A stretch of 64,000 bases of DNA from Acinetobacter zhairuonensis (GTDB lineage: Bacteria; Pseudomonadota; Gammaproteobacteria; Pseudomonadales; Moraxellaceae): NCBI RefSeq assembly GCF_022601715.1, contig NZ_JAKVIM010000017.1:1-64000 (forward strand). Direction: 5' to 3'. Of this stretch, positions 1 to 9,331 are shown one piece after another. A program made the translations under genes and the position numbers. The stretch's first letter is position 1; every line of letters begins with the position of its first letter. The notes below the pieces were generated by a model that did not search any database, was not told the DNA's origin, and saw only the letters and a program-made list of their open reading frames with translations.

Positions 1-25
1 AAGTCATCGCCAGCTCATTAATTCT

Positions 26-63
26 AAAAACACCCCCTTCTACTAAGAAGGGGGTGTTTTTTT
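26..63 (+). terminator. Rho-independent terminator of a gene left of the window
   Basis: A perfect stem (arm ACACCCCCTTC and its complement) with a six-base TACTAA loop is followed by a run of T on the + strand. It probably ends a + strand gene that lies before base 1. The A-run on the left arm means it could also work on the other strand. Confidence 0.85.
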
Positions 64-545
64 ATTGTCGGGAATAATTAAACGGCTTGAATGGTTGAAA
101 ATTAAACATTCATAAAATTGGGTTTAGCTGATCGAGAATAAAATAAAATGTGAAGAATCTATAATCATTAATCAATGTTTTCTTGGTATTGTTTGGAGAT
201 TTTAAACCTTATACTTTATTTTGGATTATCTAAAAAATTTATTAAGTCACTTAGCTTAATATATTTAATTTCAGTTTAATTGTATTAAACAAACTATTTT
301 AAGTTTGAATTTGCTTTAATTATTTTTTTCTTACTATTTTAAAATAAACAATATAAAACAATAAGTTAAATATAAAATAAATATTAGTTAGACTAATGTT
401 GAATTTTTATATCGCCATAAGATATGTGAATATTGTCTAAATTACTTTAGTGAATGACTTCTGTTTAAACTGGATATACAGATTATAAAAACCGAAGGGC
501 GCTAGTTAAAGTGCAATGAAACAATCGATTCACAGGGGGTGGGTA
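64..545. other. AT-rich intergenic region ahead of the first MFS gene
   Basis: No convincing ORF is present. The stretch is very AT-rich, especially 230-400, and presumably holds the promoter and regulator sites of the transporter at 546. Several TATAAT-like words occur, but the composition makes any single one unreliable, so I name no promoter. Confidence 0.5.
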
Positions 546-1895
546 ATGTCAGCTAAAGCAGTAAATGTGAATGATATTATTGATCACGCAAAATTTAAGC
601 CATTTCATTTTAATGTTGTCGCTTGGTGCCTACTAATCATTTTATTTGATGGTTATGATTTGGCGATTAATGGCGTCGTTTTACCATTATTGATGGATGA
701 ATGGGGCTTAAGTGCCGTACAAGCAGGGATGCTGGCAAGTACTGCATTGGCAGGAATGATGTTTGGTGCGATGACCTTCGGTTCTTTGGCCGATAAAATT
801 GGTCGTAAAAAAGTCATCATGATTTGTATCGTGTTGTTTAGCGGTTTAACTTTCGCAGGTGGTTTTGCTTCAAATCCAACAGAATTTGCGATCTTACGTT
901 TTCTTGCTGGTTTAGGGATTGGTGGGGTGATGCCAAACCTTGTTGCGCTGACTTCTGAATATGCTCCTAAGACCATGCGTAGTACATTGGTGACCACAAT
1001 GTTTAGTGGTTATGCAGTTGGTGGTGTCATGGCGGCATTATTAGGTGCAGCATTTACCCCAACTTTTGGTTGGCAGATTATGTTCTTTATTGCAGGGATA
1101 CCATTATTTTTATTGCCTGTAATTTGGAAATTCTTACCTGAATCTTTAATGTTCATTGTCAAAGAAAACAAACAAGAACAGGCACGCCCGATTGTTGCAC
1201 GCTTGGCTCCTGAATTAAGCATTACTCAAGAGACAACCTTTGTTTTACATCAGACCAATGAGCCTGAAGCGGCGAATGTGGTGAGCTTGTTTAAACGTGG
1301 TCGTGCCATGAATACGTTGCTGTTCTGGCTGGCTTTCTTTACCTGTTTACTGACCATGTATGCTTTAAGTAGCTGGTTGCCTAAACTAATGATGGCAGCA
1401 GGTTATTCTATGAATAACAGCTTAATGTTCATGATGATCATGAATGTAGGGGCTGTGGTTGGTATTATTGGCGGTGGTGTACTGGCAGATCGTTTCCATC
1501 TCAAACCAGTCTTGATGTGTTTAGGCATTATGGGGGCGATTGTGATGAGCTTGATGGGCTTTCAATCGAACCAGTTCTTGCTTTACATGTTGGTCTTCTT
1601 GGCGGGTGCAGCATCGATTGGTTCACAAATGCTGTTGTATAGCTATGTGGCGCAATATTATCCTTTAGCTGTACGTTCGACGGGAATCGGTTGGTCATCT
1701 GCGATTGGTCGTATGGGGGCAATTGTTGGTCCTATTCTAATCGGTGCTTTGCTTGGCATGAATTTACCTGCACACTTCAACTTTATTGCGGTGGGTTTAC
1801 CTGTATTAATTACTGCGATAGCTGTCGCGTTAATTATGGATGAAAGTGACCTCGAAAAGATCAAAAACAATGCTTCTGTTACGGCTAAAGCTTAA
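546..1895 (+). CDS. MFS transporter, aromatic acid:H+ symporter (AAHS) family
   Basis: A 449-residue, 12-helix inner-membrane permease of the type that takes up benzoate, hydroxybenzoates, vanillate or muconate with protons (BenK/PcaK/VanK/MucK group). Helix 1 carries the family signature DGYD at about residues 35-38. The motif-A loop GSLADKIGRKK lies at about 79-89, and a second half-motif, LADRFHLKP, follows in the C-terminal half. An ATG at 516 would add ten residues, but a purine-rich ribosome binding site (GGGGGTGG) sits just before the ATG at 546, so I chose 546. A close paralogue lies at 4379-5746. The substrate cannot be told from sequence, and no catabolic genes adjoin it. Confidence 0.88.
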   Translation: MSAKAVNVNDIIDHAKFKPFHFNVVAWCLLIILFDGYDLAINGVVLPLLMDEWGLSAVQAGMLASTALAGMMFGAMTFGSLADKIGRKKVIMICIVLFSGLTFAGGFASNPTEFAILRFLAGLGIGGVMPNLVALTSEYAPKTMRSTLVTTMFSGYAVGGVMAALLGAAFTPTFGWQIMFFIAGIPLFLLPVIWKFLPESLMFIVKENKQEQARPIVARLAPELSITQETTFVLHQTNEPEAANVVSLFKRGRAMNTLLFWLAFFTCLLTMYALSSWLPKLMMAAGYSMNNSLMFMMIMNVGAVVGIIGGGVLADRFHLKPVLMCLGIMGAIVMSLMGFQSNQFLLYMLVFLAGAASIGSQMLLYSYVAQYYPLAVRSTGIGWSSAIGRMGAIVGPILIGALLGMNLPAHFNFIAVGLPVLITAIAVALIMDESDLEKIKNNASVTAKA

Positions 1896-1931
1896 GTTGT
1901 TCTAAATCTAATAGCGTCTATGCAAGAATCC

Positions 1932-1967
1932 AAATACCCAAATCGATCGATTTGGGTATTTTTTTTT
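1932..1967 (+). terminator. Rho-independent terminator after the MFS gene
   Basis: A perfect palindrome (AAATACCCAAATC and its complement around GATCGATC) is followed by an uninterrupted T-run. It separates the transporter from the broken membrane gene downstream. Confidence 0.9.
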
Positions 1968-2092
1968 GGCAAATTTGCGAATGAGAGTTTTGCAGAATAA
2001 GATTGTTTTTGCTGAAAATATGATCTAATTTAAAATTAACGAAGAATAACAATATGTATACCTATCTAGAAAAAGCATAGGAGGATTTATAC

Positions 2093-2676
2093 TTGGAAAT
2101 TCAATCAGCTGAATCTGCTTTTCGTGCCGTTTGGGTTGCTCCTTCAATTATTTTAAGTTTGGGCATCACACGGCTGTGTTCAGATATGATTTTATGGGTG
2201 CGATCCTATCGACACTTTTCTTTAGATTGGATTCCGCTCACATGGTCAGCCTGTATTTTTATTTGGCAAATTCAATATCTCTGGGCAATTATTGAACTCC
2301 CAAGTTTGATTCGAACATGGACCTTACCTGAGTTTTTGGCCTTGCTTTTATTATCCTTGACCATTTTTTTGCGAGTGCACTGGTTGTGCCTCAGCAGGAA
2401 AAAGATATCCAAGGTATTCATGAAGAGCGCACCATTTGGCGAGGGCGTGGTGCCTTAATTGCCGTGTCAACTTGGGGGCTGGTTGCAGTATTGGTCGATG
2501 TCTGGATGTTTAAAGAATCATTATTTGCGTTGGGCACAATTTTAATGTTTGGCGTGGGCGTAATGCCGCTCTTGTTTTTGCTGACGAAGAACCGCTGGAA
2601 ACGTGGTGTAATCACTATAGTTAATTTTATACTTACGCTTTGCGCTGCTTGGATTCAATCACCGAAATCTTATTAA
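2093..2676 (+). pseudogene. Frameshifted gene for a multi-spanning membrane protein
   Basis: The gene opens with TTG at 2093 behind an ideal AGGAGG (2079-2084) at 8-nt spacing. It reads well to about residue 92, then leaves frame at a seven-T run (2364-2370). The -1 frame continues the same kind of hydrophobic protein (…FFASALVVPQQEKD…) to a stop at 2676. Joined, the product would be about 195 residues with five or six hydrophobic helices and no motif I recognise. Explanations are a real inactivating deletion, a reversible slip in the T tract, or a sequencing error. The heptamer T TTT TTG is in the right frame for -1 ribosomal slippage, but I see no obvious stimulator. Function unknown. Confidence 0.65.
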
Positions 2677-3140
2677 AAATCTTGCGAGCCTACATTGGCA
2701 ACATCGAGGAACTTTGTCTCATTCAACGTATTGCATTTCTAATTTAAAAATAACACCTTTCCAATCTAGCTTAAATTGCAGATATGCTCTGACGAAGTCC
2801 CATCAATGGCATTTGTGCTTTGCTTGAAGTGTAAACAAAAATATCAAAAAGTACCGCAGAAGAGCGTCGCGTATCATGCTAGCAAATAAAAGGGAAAAAT
2901 AGGGCACGCTTTGCTTGAAAAGCTAGAGCCAGTCTACTCTTGATGATTGTCTACAAGCGTTCTATATTGAGTGAAAATTAAACAAATAAAGGTGGTGTCA
3001 GCATCCAGTAACTTTTCCTCTCGTACTTGTTATTTAGCCCATGAACTTTGATTTTCATTCAATTTCAGGAGATTTTATCTATTAAAAATTAAAGCTACAC
3101 GCAACTCAGGCGTGGAAAGGAGATAAAAGAGGATACCCTC
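2677..3140. other. Intergenic stretch with no recognisable gene
   Basis: No ORF of useful length on either strand looks protein-like. The composition is less AT-extreme than true promoter gaps, so it may be decayed coding DNA, but I could not identify an ancestor. Confidence 0.4.
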
Positions 3141-3389
3141 ATGGGAACAACATTAATTCACAATTCACGACGGCTTTTCATCATCGGACAGCGTATTCCA
3201 GCAATCTATGATGTCGTCATCCCAAAAAATTGTCCTCCTGCTCATCCATGGAAAATTAATCGATATTATTCAACAAAGGTAAACCATCAATCACTTTCAT
3301 CACAAGCATTAAGCATAGTGAATGTGGCAGAATTTATACGACTAGCATCAGTTGATTTAATGAAAGAGACTAAAAGGATGAGATTGTAA
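3141..3389 (+). CDS. Doubtful small ORF, unknown function
   Basis: An ATG ORF of 82 codons. Purine-rich sequence lies upstream (GGAAAGGAG at about 3115-3123, and GAGG about 8 nt before the ATG), which is the main reason to list it. The predicted peptide is basic, has no signal peptide, membrane helix or motif that I recognise, and looks compositionally poor. It lies in a region without other genes and may be chance or a remnant. Confidence 0.25.
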   Translation: MGTTLIHNSRRLFIIGQRIPAIYDVVIPKNCPPAHPWKINRYYSTKVNHQSLSSQALSIVNVAEFIRLASVDLMKETKRMRL

Positions 3390-3526
3390 CCAAAGTTATC
3401 AATCGCTCAATGAAGGAGATCAAGTCTTAAAGAAAATATACTGAATCATCCATACATGGATTTAAAAAGAAACAGGAAAAAATCAATTCACGTAGAGTTA
3501 ACAGTTTTGAAAACGAGTATTAGATT

Positions 3527-3563
3527 AAGATAAGAAACGCTGTTAGACAGGGTTTCTTATCTT
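3527..3563 (-). terminator. Perfect 12-bp inverted repeat downstream of the FMN reductase
   Basis: AAGATAAGAAAC (3527-3538) is repeated as its exact complement at 3552-3563 with a 13-nt loop, 24 bp past the stop of the minus-strand reductase. The T-tract after the stem is weak, so it may be a poor terminator or an mRNA 3'-end stabiliser. Confidence 0.5.
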
Positions 3564-3586
3564 CAAAATAATAAAAAGAATTATAT

Positions 3587-4132
3587 TTAGCGGGTTGCAG
3601 CATATTTCAGCAGTTTGTGCAGCATCGCTTGCAAGCCACGGACTTCAAATTCATTCGCCTCAAAAATTTCATCTTTATTGCGTTTAAAAATATCACGAAT
3701 TTCAAGCACGGCATTTGGATCAATCATGCCTAAACTCGAGGTCACTTGACGGATTTGGCTGATGGAGCGAGAGCCATTGGTTGCGCCATAGCCGATAAAT
3801 GCCGCGGGTTTGTCTTGCCATTCTTTGCCCACATAATCCAAGGCATTTTTCAGTGCGGGGCTATAACCATGATTGTATTCAGGGCTAATAAAAATAAAGC
3901 CCTCAGCTAAGGCAATTTTATCTGCCCATTGTTGTTGTTGTGGCTGATCATAAATGCCTGTTGCAGGCGGATGTGATCCCGCAAAGAGCGGCAAATCCCA
4001 TTGTTTGAGATCGACTAACTCAATTTTCAGGTCATTCAATGCAAAGCTGGGGATACACGCATTGACCCAGTTTGCGACTTTAATGGCGGTTCGACCTTCA
4101 CGAACACTGCCCACAATAATGTAAATCAGCAT
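3587..4132 (-). CDS. NADPH-dependent FMN reductase family flavoprotein
   Basis: A 181-residue cytoplasmic flavodoxin-fold protein of the NADPH-dependent FMN reductase group (ChrR/azoreductase-like quinone and flavin reductases). The N-terminal GSVREGRTAIKVA segment fits the FMN phosphate-binding loop (family form GS.R..S). The SPEYNHGYSPALKNALD segment near residues 83-99 is the typical flavin-contacting loop. Such enzymes reduce flavins, quinones, azo dyes or metal ions with NAD(P)H; the substrate here is unknown. It is transcribed away from the paralogous transporter at 4379, with a 246-bp divergent promoter region between them, so co-regulation with aromatic uptake is possible but not shown. 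Confidence 0.85.
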   Translation of the reverse strand: MLIYIIVGSVREGRTAIKVANWVNACIPSFALNDLKIELVDLKQWDLPLFAGSHPPATGIYDQPQQQQWADKIALAEGFIFISPEYNHGYSPALKNALDYVGKEWQDKPAAFIGYGATNGSRSISQIRQVTSSLGMIDPNAVLEIRDIFKRNKDEIFEANEFEVRGLQAMLHKLLKYAATR

Positions 4133-4282
4133 GATGTTTCCGATATTTTATTCTTGTTGTTAAATTAACCAGAGCATGCAAATTTTCCCAGTGTAACTTT
4201 GTGAATAATACCGGAAAATAGCTCGATCTATATCTTGAACAATATAAAAACGTGAATAATTAAGTAATTGCATACCTTTATG

Positions 4283-4298
4283 GCATATCTATATATGC
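4283..4298. promoter_or_regulatory. Palindrome in the divergent reductase/MFS promoter region
   Basis: GCATAT-CTAT-ATATGC is a perfect 6-bp inverted repeat midway between two divergently transcribed genes, about 80 bp before the MFS start. The position suits a regulator operator (LysR, MarR or TetR type), but in AT-rich DNA a short palindrome like this can occur by chance. Confidence 0.3.
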
Positions 4299-4378
4299 AA
4301 TCGGTTTTGGACAATAAAGTAGCTTTGCCGCATTGTGGAGGTCTAATTTTGGACTACTTCACAGATTGGAGGTGAAGC

Positions 4379-5746
4379 GTGAGTACACAAAACTTAAATA
4401 TCAACACGGTGGTTGATGAAGCCAAATTTAAGCCTTTTCATTGGAGTGTTTTGATTTGGTGTCTGCTGATTATTATTTTTGATGGCTACGATTTGGTGAT
4501 TTATGGCGTTGCCTTGCCTTTACTGATGCAGGAGTGGGGGATGAGTGCGGTACAGGCAGGTTTACTCGCCAGTACGGCATTATTTGGGATGATGTTTGGT
4601 GCCATGAGTTTTGGTACTTTGTCCGATAAATTGGGTCGTAAGAAAACCATTATGATCTGTGTGGCGATCTTCAGTGGTTTTACTTTTCTGGGTGCATTTA
4701 CTTCGTCACCAATTGAATTTGGTATTTTAAGATTTCTAGCGGGATTGGGCATTGGTGGGGTGATGCCGAATGTGGTTGCCTTGATGACTGAATATGCCCC
4801 AAAGCGCATTCGCAGTACTTTGGTTGCGGTGATGTTTAGTGGTTATGCCATTGGTGGTATGACCTCAGCTTTACTTGGTGCATGGCTAGTCGCTGATTAT
4901 GGCTGGAAAATCATGTTTATTATTGCAGGTATTCCTTTCATTGCTTTGCCGATCATTTGGAAATTTTTACCTGAATCTTTGATGTTTTTAACCAAAAAAG
5001 GTGACACGGAACAAGTGGCGAAGATCGTTCAGAAAATTAGTCCTGAACAAAAAATAAATCCCGAAACACAGTTTGTGCTGAATGATGTGATTGCTGGAGA
5101 TGAAGCTCCTTTACGTGCCTTGTTCCAGCAGGGTCGTATGTTTAGCACCCTGATGTTCTGGGTTGCCTTTTTCATGTGCTTGTTGATGGTCTATGCTCTT
5201 GGTAGCTGGTTACCAAAACTGATGATTCAGGCTGGTTATTCACTTGGCGCGAGTATGTTATTCCTGTTCGCCTTGAACATTGGTGGCATGGTGGGGGCGA
5301 TTGGCGGTGGGGCTTTGGCGGACCGTTTTCATCTAAAACCGGTACTCAGCATTATGTTTACCGTCGGTGCATTAGCCCTGATTTTACTGGGCTTTAAAAG
5401 TCCGCAGGCAATTTTATATGCCCTGATTGCGATTGCAGGGGCTGCTACCATTGGTTCGCAAATTTTACTTTATACCTTCGTCGCGCAGTTTTATCCAACC
5501 GCAGTCCGTTCAACAGGGATGGGATGGGCATCAGGGATTGGTCGTATCGGTGCGATTGTCGGTCCGATTTTGACGGGGGCATTGCTGACTTTACAATTAC
5601 CGCATCAGATGAATTTTATGGTGATTGCCATTCCAGGTGTGATTGCGGCACTGGCGGTATTTATGGTGAATCTAAAAGCTTCAGTCGATGGGGCTTCCCA
5701 GAAACAAGCTCCGTTACAGACTTCCAAAAGCTCAGCAGTAAGTTAA
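4379..5746 (+). CDS. MFS transporter, AAHS family (paralogue of the gene at 546)
   Basis: A 455-residue permease that starts with GTG behind a strong GGAGGTG ribosome binding site. It is closely similar to the protein at 546 along its whole length, including DGYD in helix 1, the GTLSDKLGRKK motif-A loop, the GIGGVMPN helix and the LADRFHLKP half-motif. It should import an aromatic or related carboxylate with protons; the exact substrate is unknown. The C-terminus ends in a short polar tail. The close similarity suggests gene duplication with later divergence in substrate or regulation. Confidence 0.88.
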   Translation: MSTQNLNINTVVDEAKFKPFHWSVLIWCLLIIIFDGYDLVIYGVALPLLMQEWGMSAVQAGLLASTALFGMMFGAMSFGTLSDKLGRKKTIMICVAIFSGFTFLGAFTSSPIEFGILRFLAGLGIGGVMPNVVALMTEYAPKRIRSTLVAVMFSGYAIGGMTSALLGAWLVADYGWKIMFIIAGIPFIALPIIWKFLPESLMFLTKKGDTEQVAKIVQKISPEQKINPETQFVLNDVIAGDEAPLRALFQQGRMFSTLMFWVAFFMCLLMVYALGSWLPKLMIQAGYSLGASMLFLFALNIGGMVGAIGGGALADRFHLKPVLSIMFTVGALALILLGFKSPQAILYALIAIAGAATIGSQILLYTFVAQFYPTAVRSTGMGWASGIGRIGAIVGPILTGALLTLQLPHQMNFMVIAIPGVIAALAVFMVNLKASVDGASQKQAPLQTSKSSAVS

Positions 5747-5780
5747 GCTTTTGTTCTGAACTCGCTTAAAAAGATAAATG

Positions 5781-5821
5781 ACCACCCGTAGATGCTTCGG
5801 CAATTAACTGGGTGGTTTTTT
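5781..5821 (+). terminator. Rho-independent terminator after the second MFS gene
   Basis: ACCACCC at 5781 pairs with GGGTGGT at 5810, with a long 22-nt loop, followed by a T-run. The stem is short, so the strength is moderate. Confidence 0.7.
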
Positions 5822-6018
5822 ATGTGAGCAGAACTCTAAGCGTGGCAAGTGCGCTAAATGTGCAGGGTTTTGATTTTAGAATAAACATTAATTTTTAGAT
5901 GCTTGTTTTTGTATATATTTTAATCAAGCAAGCTGAATGGAATTCATGGTAAAATGATCGGCTTTCATCTTTGATCTATTTTTTGGATCTTCCATCTGCC
6001 AGCCGAGAATTGCTAGCC

Positions 6019-8418
6019 ATGTCTACTGCTTATACCATGCAGACTGCGCCAAAAGCGTTGTTTGATTACGACAAATATTGGGCGTCATGTTTTGAACCCG
6101 CACCATTTTTGCCGATGTCACGCGAGGAAATGGATCAACTCGGTTGGGATAGTTGCGACTTTATTTTGGTGTGCGGTGATGCGTATATCGATCATCCCTC
6201 ATTTTGTTCGGGCATTATTGGTCGTACTTTAGAAGCACAAGGCTTCCGTGTCGGCATTATTGCGCAACCTGATTGGACCAATGCTGAAGCATTCCGCGTT
6301 TTGGGTAAACCGAATATTGCTTGGGGCGTGACCGCAGGTAATATGGACTCGATGATTAACCGTTATACGGCTGATCGCAAGATTCGTTCCGATGATGCCT
6401 ATTCTCCAGACAATGTCCCGAACAAGCGTCCAGACCGTGCTGCAACGGTGTATTGCCAACGTGTACGTGAAGCTTTCCCTGATGTGCCAGTATTACTGGG
6501 CGGAATTGAAGGTTCTTTACGTCGTATTGCGCATTATGACTACTGGTCAGATAAAGTACGTCGTTCGATTTTGATGGATTCGAAAGCCGACTTATTGATG
6601 TATGGCAATGGTGAACGCTCAATTATTGAAGTGATGCACCGTCTAGCCAAAGGTGAAAAAATCCACGAAATTACCGATGTTCGTGGTACTGCATTTATTA
6701 TTAATAAACACAATCGTGCTTCTAAAGCACAGTTTGTAGAAATTGCCTCGAATGATGTTGATGCCATTGGTCGTGTTGATCCGATCATCAACCCGTATGT
6801 TATGACGGAAGATATTGATGGTTGTGAGGTTGAAAAAGAAAAAGGCAATTCACTCGCCCAATATCAAGATTTTCAAAAAGAAATTGTAGCAAACCCGATT
6901 GTCCGTGAAGGTGATCAGCTAGATCCAGATACGCAAATTGTTCAGCTTAAAGCAGCCCCATCGAAAGCGATTAAGCATAAATTACCGCCACGAGAGCTGG
7001 CAGTCATTCGTCTGCCATCTTTTGAGCAAGTCACGGATGATCAGGTGCTGTATGCGCATGCCAACCGTATTTTGCATTTAGAAACCAACCCCGGTAATGC
7101 ACGAGCGTTGGTTCAGCGTCATGGTGAACGTGATGTGTGGATCAACCCACCGCCAATTCCGTTAACGACGGAAGAAATGGATTACGTATTTGATTTGCCG
7201 TATGCACGTTTACCGCATCCTGCTTATGGCAATGCGCGTTTCCCTGCATTTGATATGATCAAATTCTCGGTCAACATTATGCGTGGCTGTTTTGGTGGTT
7301 GTACTTTCTGTTCGATTACTGAACATGAAGGTCGAATTATTCAGAACCGTTCGGAAGAATCGATTCTGCGTGAAATTGAAAAGATTCGCGATACTGCACC
7401 ACAATTTACTGGCATTATTTCGGATTTGGGTGGCCCAACCGCCAACATGTACCGTTTGCACTGTAAAGACCCTGAGATTGAAAAGAACTGTCGTAAGCCT
7501 TCGTGTGTCTATCCAGGGGTGTGTCAGAACTTACATACCGACCATGCACCTTTGGTACAGTTGTATCGTAAGGCACGTGCAATTAAAGGCGTGAAGAAGA
7601 TTCTGATTGGTTCAGGTCTACGTTATGACTTGGCGGTACTCAACCCAGAATATGTGAAAGAACTGGTTCAGCATCACGTTGGTGGTTATCTCAAAATTGC
7701 ACCTGAACATACTGAGAAAGGTCCATTATCTAAGATGATGAAACCGGGAATCGGAACCTATGACCGTTTCAAACAAATGTTTGATCGTTTCAGTAAAGAA
7801 GCAGGCAAAGAGCAATATCTGATTCCTTACTTCATTGCTGCGCATCCGGGTACTACCGATTACGACATGATGAACCTTGCGGTGTGGTTAAAGAAAAATG
7901 GTTTCCGTGCCGATCAGGTGCAAACCTTCTATCCATCACCAATGGCGACTGCAACCACCATGTACCATACGGGTAAAAACCCATTGGCGAAAGTGGCGCG
8001 CTATACGGAAGTTGTTGACATTGTCAAAGGTGAAAAACGTCGTCGTCTGCATAAAGCCTTCTTGCGTTACCATGATCCAAACAACTGGCCTTTACTTCGT
8101 GAAGCTTTGAAGGATATGGGACGTGCGGATCTGATTGGTAATTCGAAGCAGCATTTGATTCCGACTTATCAGCCGCAAGGCACTGAAGGTGAATATAAAT
8201 CTGCACGTAAGAAAAACTCGACCGTTGCAGGTGATTCGCAGAAACGTACCAGTGCAACAGGGGCACGTAACTCAAATAGCCAAGATCAAAATAACCGTCC
8301 GAAAAAGGGACAGGTCTTGACTCAACATACGGGCTTACCGCCACGTGAAACAGGCGAGAAACGCCCATTCAATACCAATGCGGCGAAGAAAGGAAAAAAG
8401 CCTAAAGCGCGAGCTTAA
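6019..8418 (+). CDS. ygiQ: YgiQ family radical SAM protein
   Basis: A large (799-residue) iron-sulfur protein of the YgiQ/UPF0313 family. The N-terminal third matches the family opening that I recall for E. coli YgiQ ([20 protein letters not shown]). The radical SAM cluster motif CFGGCTFC has cysteines at about residues 424, 428 and 431, and should hold a [4Fe-4S] cluster that cleaves S-adenosylmethionine. The C-terminal 80 residues are Lys/Arg/Asn-rich and probably disordered. A TTG at 5971 would add 16 residues, but the ATG at 6019 fits the known family start better. The reaction is not established for this family. It is a single-gene unit with its own terminator. Confidence 0.9.
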   Translation: MSTAYTMQTAPKALFDYDKYWASCFEPAPFLPMSREEMDQLGWDSCDFILVCGDAYIDHPSFCSGIIGRTLEAQGFRVGIIAQPDWTNAEAFRVLGKPNIAWGVTAGNMDSMINRYTADRKIRSDDAYSPDNVPNKRPDRAATVYCQRVREAFPDVPVLLGGIEGSLRRIAHYDYWSDKVRRSILMDSKADLLMYGNGERSIIEVMHRLAKGEKIHEITDVRGTAFIINKHNRASKAQFVEIASNDVDAIGRVDPIINPYVMTEDIDGCEVEKEKGNSLAQYQDFQKEIVANPIVREGDQLDPDTQIVQLKAAPSKAIKHKLPPRELAVIRLPSFEQVTDDQVLYAHANRILHLETNPGNARALVQRHGERDVWINPPPIPLTTEEMDYVFDLPYARLPHPAYGNARFPAFDMIKFSVNIMRGCFGGCTFCSITEHEGRIIQNRSEESILREIEKIRDTAPQFTGIISDLGGPTANMYRLHCKDPEIEKNCRKPSCVYPGVCQNLHTDHAPLVQLYRKARAIKGVKKILIGSGLRYDLAVLNPEYVKELVQHHVGGYLKIAPEHTEKGPLSKMMKPGIGTYDRFKQMFDRFSKEAGKEQYLIPYFIAAHPGTTDYDMMNLAVWLKKNGFRADQVQTFYPSPMATATTMYHTGKNPLAKVARYTEVVDIVKGEKRRRLHKAFLRYHDPNNWPLLREALKDMGRADLIGNSKQHLIPTYQPQGTEGEYKSARKKNSTVAGDSQKRTSATGARNSNSQDQNNRPKKGQVLTQHTGLPPRETGEKRPFNTNAAKKGKKPKARA

Positions 8419-8426
8419 CAGGATTG

Positions 8427-8452
8427 AAAAAGACGCTTCGGCGTCTTTTTTT
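8427..8452 (+). terminator. Rho-independent terminator after ygiQ
   Basis: AAAAAGACGC, a short TTCG loop, then GCGTCTTTTTTT: a compact stem with a stable tetraloop and T-run nine bases past the stop codon. Confidence 0.92.
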
Positions 8453-8746
8453 GATTCTGTTTGTCGGAATTGTCTTACATAAGGCGTAAGATGAATTGCA
8501 TCTAGTCTTAGAATTGGGCTAAAGTAAATTTTATAAGTATAAGCAGAATTGTGTCTATAAAATGTACAAATTGGCTTAATTTTGTCAAGTGAGATGCAGT
8601 CAGTTTTTATTATAATTTTCGTCAAGATGAATGTAATTTTTTAACTTGAACGCTTGAATAAAAATAGAGGCGCTATAATCGCGTTTCGGCAAGAAAAATC
8701 GGTATAAAGCCGCAGGATTATAAAAATAGAATTAAGGAATAAATTT
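8453..8746 (+). promoter_or_regulatory. Upstream region of the DUF2726 gene with a TATAAT box
   Basis: A gene-free, AT-rich stretch. A perfect -10 hexamer TATAAT lies at 8674-8679, 68 bp before the ATG at 8747. TTGA-containing words occur upstream, but none at ideal spacing, so the -35 is uncertain. Confidence 0.45.
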
Positions 8747-9292
8747 ATGAGTATGTATTTGTTGATTGGTCTCCTTTTGTTGTTCAGTTTAATGGTATTT
8801 AAAGGTCTTAATAATCAGTCAAAACAACAGGATAGTGTGCTTAAACGGCGTGCGGTATTCAGTTTCAATGAGCAGTTGGCATTTGCACGGTTAAAAGAAA
8901 TGCTCCCGACACATACCATATTGGCGCATGTGTCCTATGATGCTTTAATGACCACCAAATATGCCCGTACCCGCAATAAGTATCGAAATTTATTGGCTGA
9001 TTTTGTGGTGATGGATGCATCACATCAAATTGTGGCGATTATTGGCTTAGATGATTCGAATGTATTAAAGCGATTCCAACAGGCACAATATAAAGATGCA
9101 TTATTATCTATGGCCGGCTATCGGGTCATTCGCTACGATGAAGTGCCGAGTTATCAGCAAATTCGACGCGATTTTTTGGGGGAGTTACGCAAGGAGTGGC
9201 AGGAACCCGATGCTCAAGAGCTGGATACATCTTTGAAAAAGTATAATTTTTATCATAACCACGAAAAGCGTAAGCTGAAAGTTTGGGGATAA
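8747..9292 (+). CDS. DUF2726 domain protein, membrane-anchored
   Basis: A 181-residue protein with one N-terminal transmembrane helix (about residues 2-20) and a cytoplasmic DUF2726 domain at about 40-155. The domain shows the usual FNEQLAFARLKEMLP start, the TKYARTRNKYRNLLADFVV centre and a YKDALLSMAGYRVIRY end. DUF2726 is thought to be related to nuclease-like folds, but its role is unknown. It has a clear ATG preceded by AAGGAA. It stands alone, convergent with the RidA gene across a shared terminator. Confidence 0.8.
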   Translation: MSMYLLIGLLLLFSLMVFKGLNNQSKQQDSVLKRRAVFSFNEQLAFARLKEMLPTHTILAHVSYDALMTTKYARTRNKYRNLLADFVVMDASHQIVAIIGLDDSNVLKRFQQAQYKDALLSMAGYRVIRYDEVPSYQQIRRDFLGELRKEWQEPDAQELDTSLKKYNFYHNHEKRKLKVWG

Positions 9293-9324
9293 AATCAGCT
9301 TAAACCTTGGTTTAAGCTGATTTT
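9291..9324. terminator. Bidirectional terminator between the DUF2726 and RidA genes
   Basis: A perfect 15-bp stem (AAAATCAGCTTAAAC and its complement) with A-run and T-run flanks. It overlaps the last bases of the DUF2726 stop codon and lies between two convergent genes. Confidence 0.9.
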
Positions 9325-9331
9325 ATAAAGA

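Noticed and set aside
653..997. Long open frame opposite the first MFS gene
   Set aside because: It mirrors a strongly coding gene with clear family motifs, lacks a ribosome binding site and has a composition typical of antisense shadow frames. The same applies to 4501-4809 opposite the second MFS gene.
2361..2372. Programmed -1 frameshift as the normal way to make the membrane protein
   Set aside because: The heptamer fits, but no stimulatory stem-loop or pseudoknot is obvious and I know of no family precedent. A mutation or sequencing error is simpler; kept only as an option in the finding.
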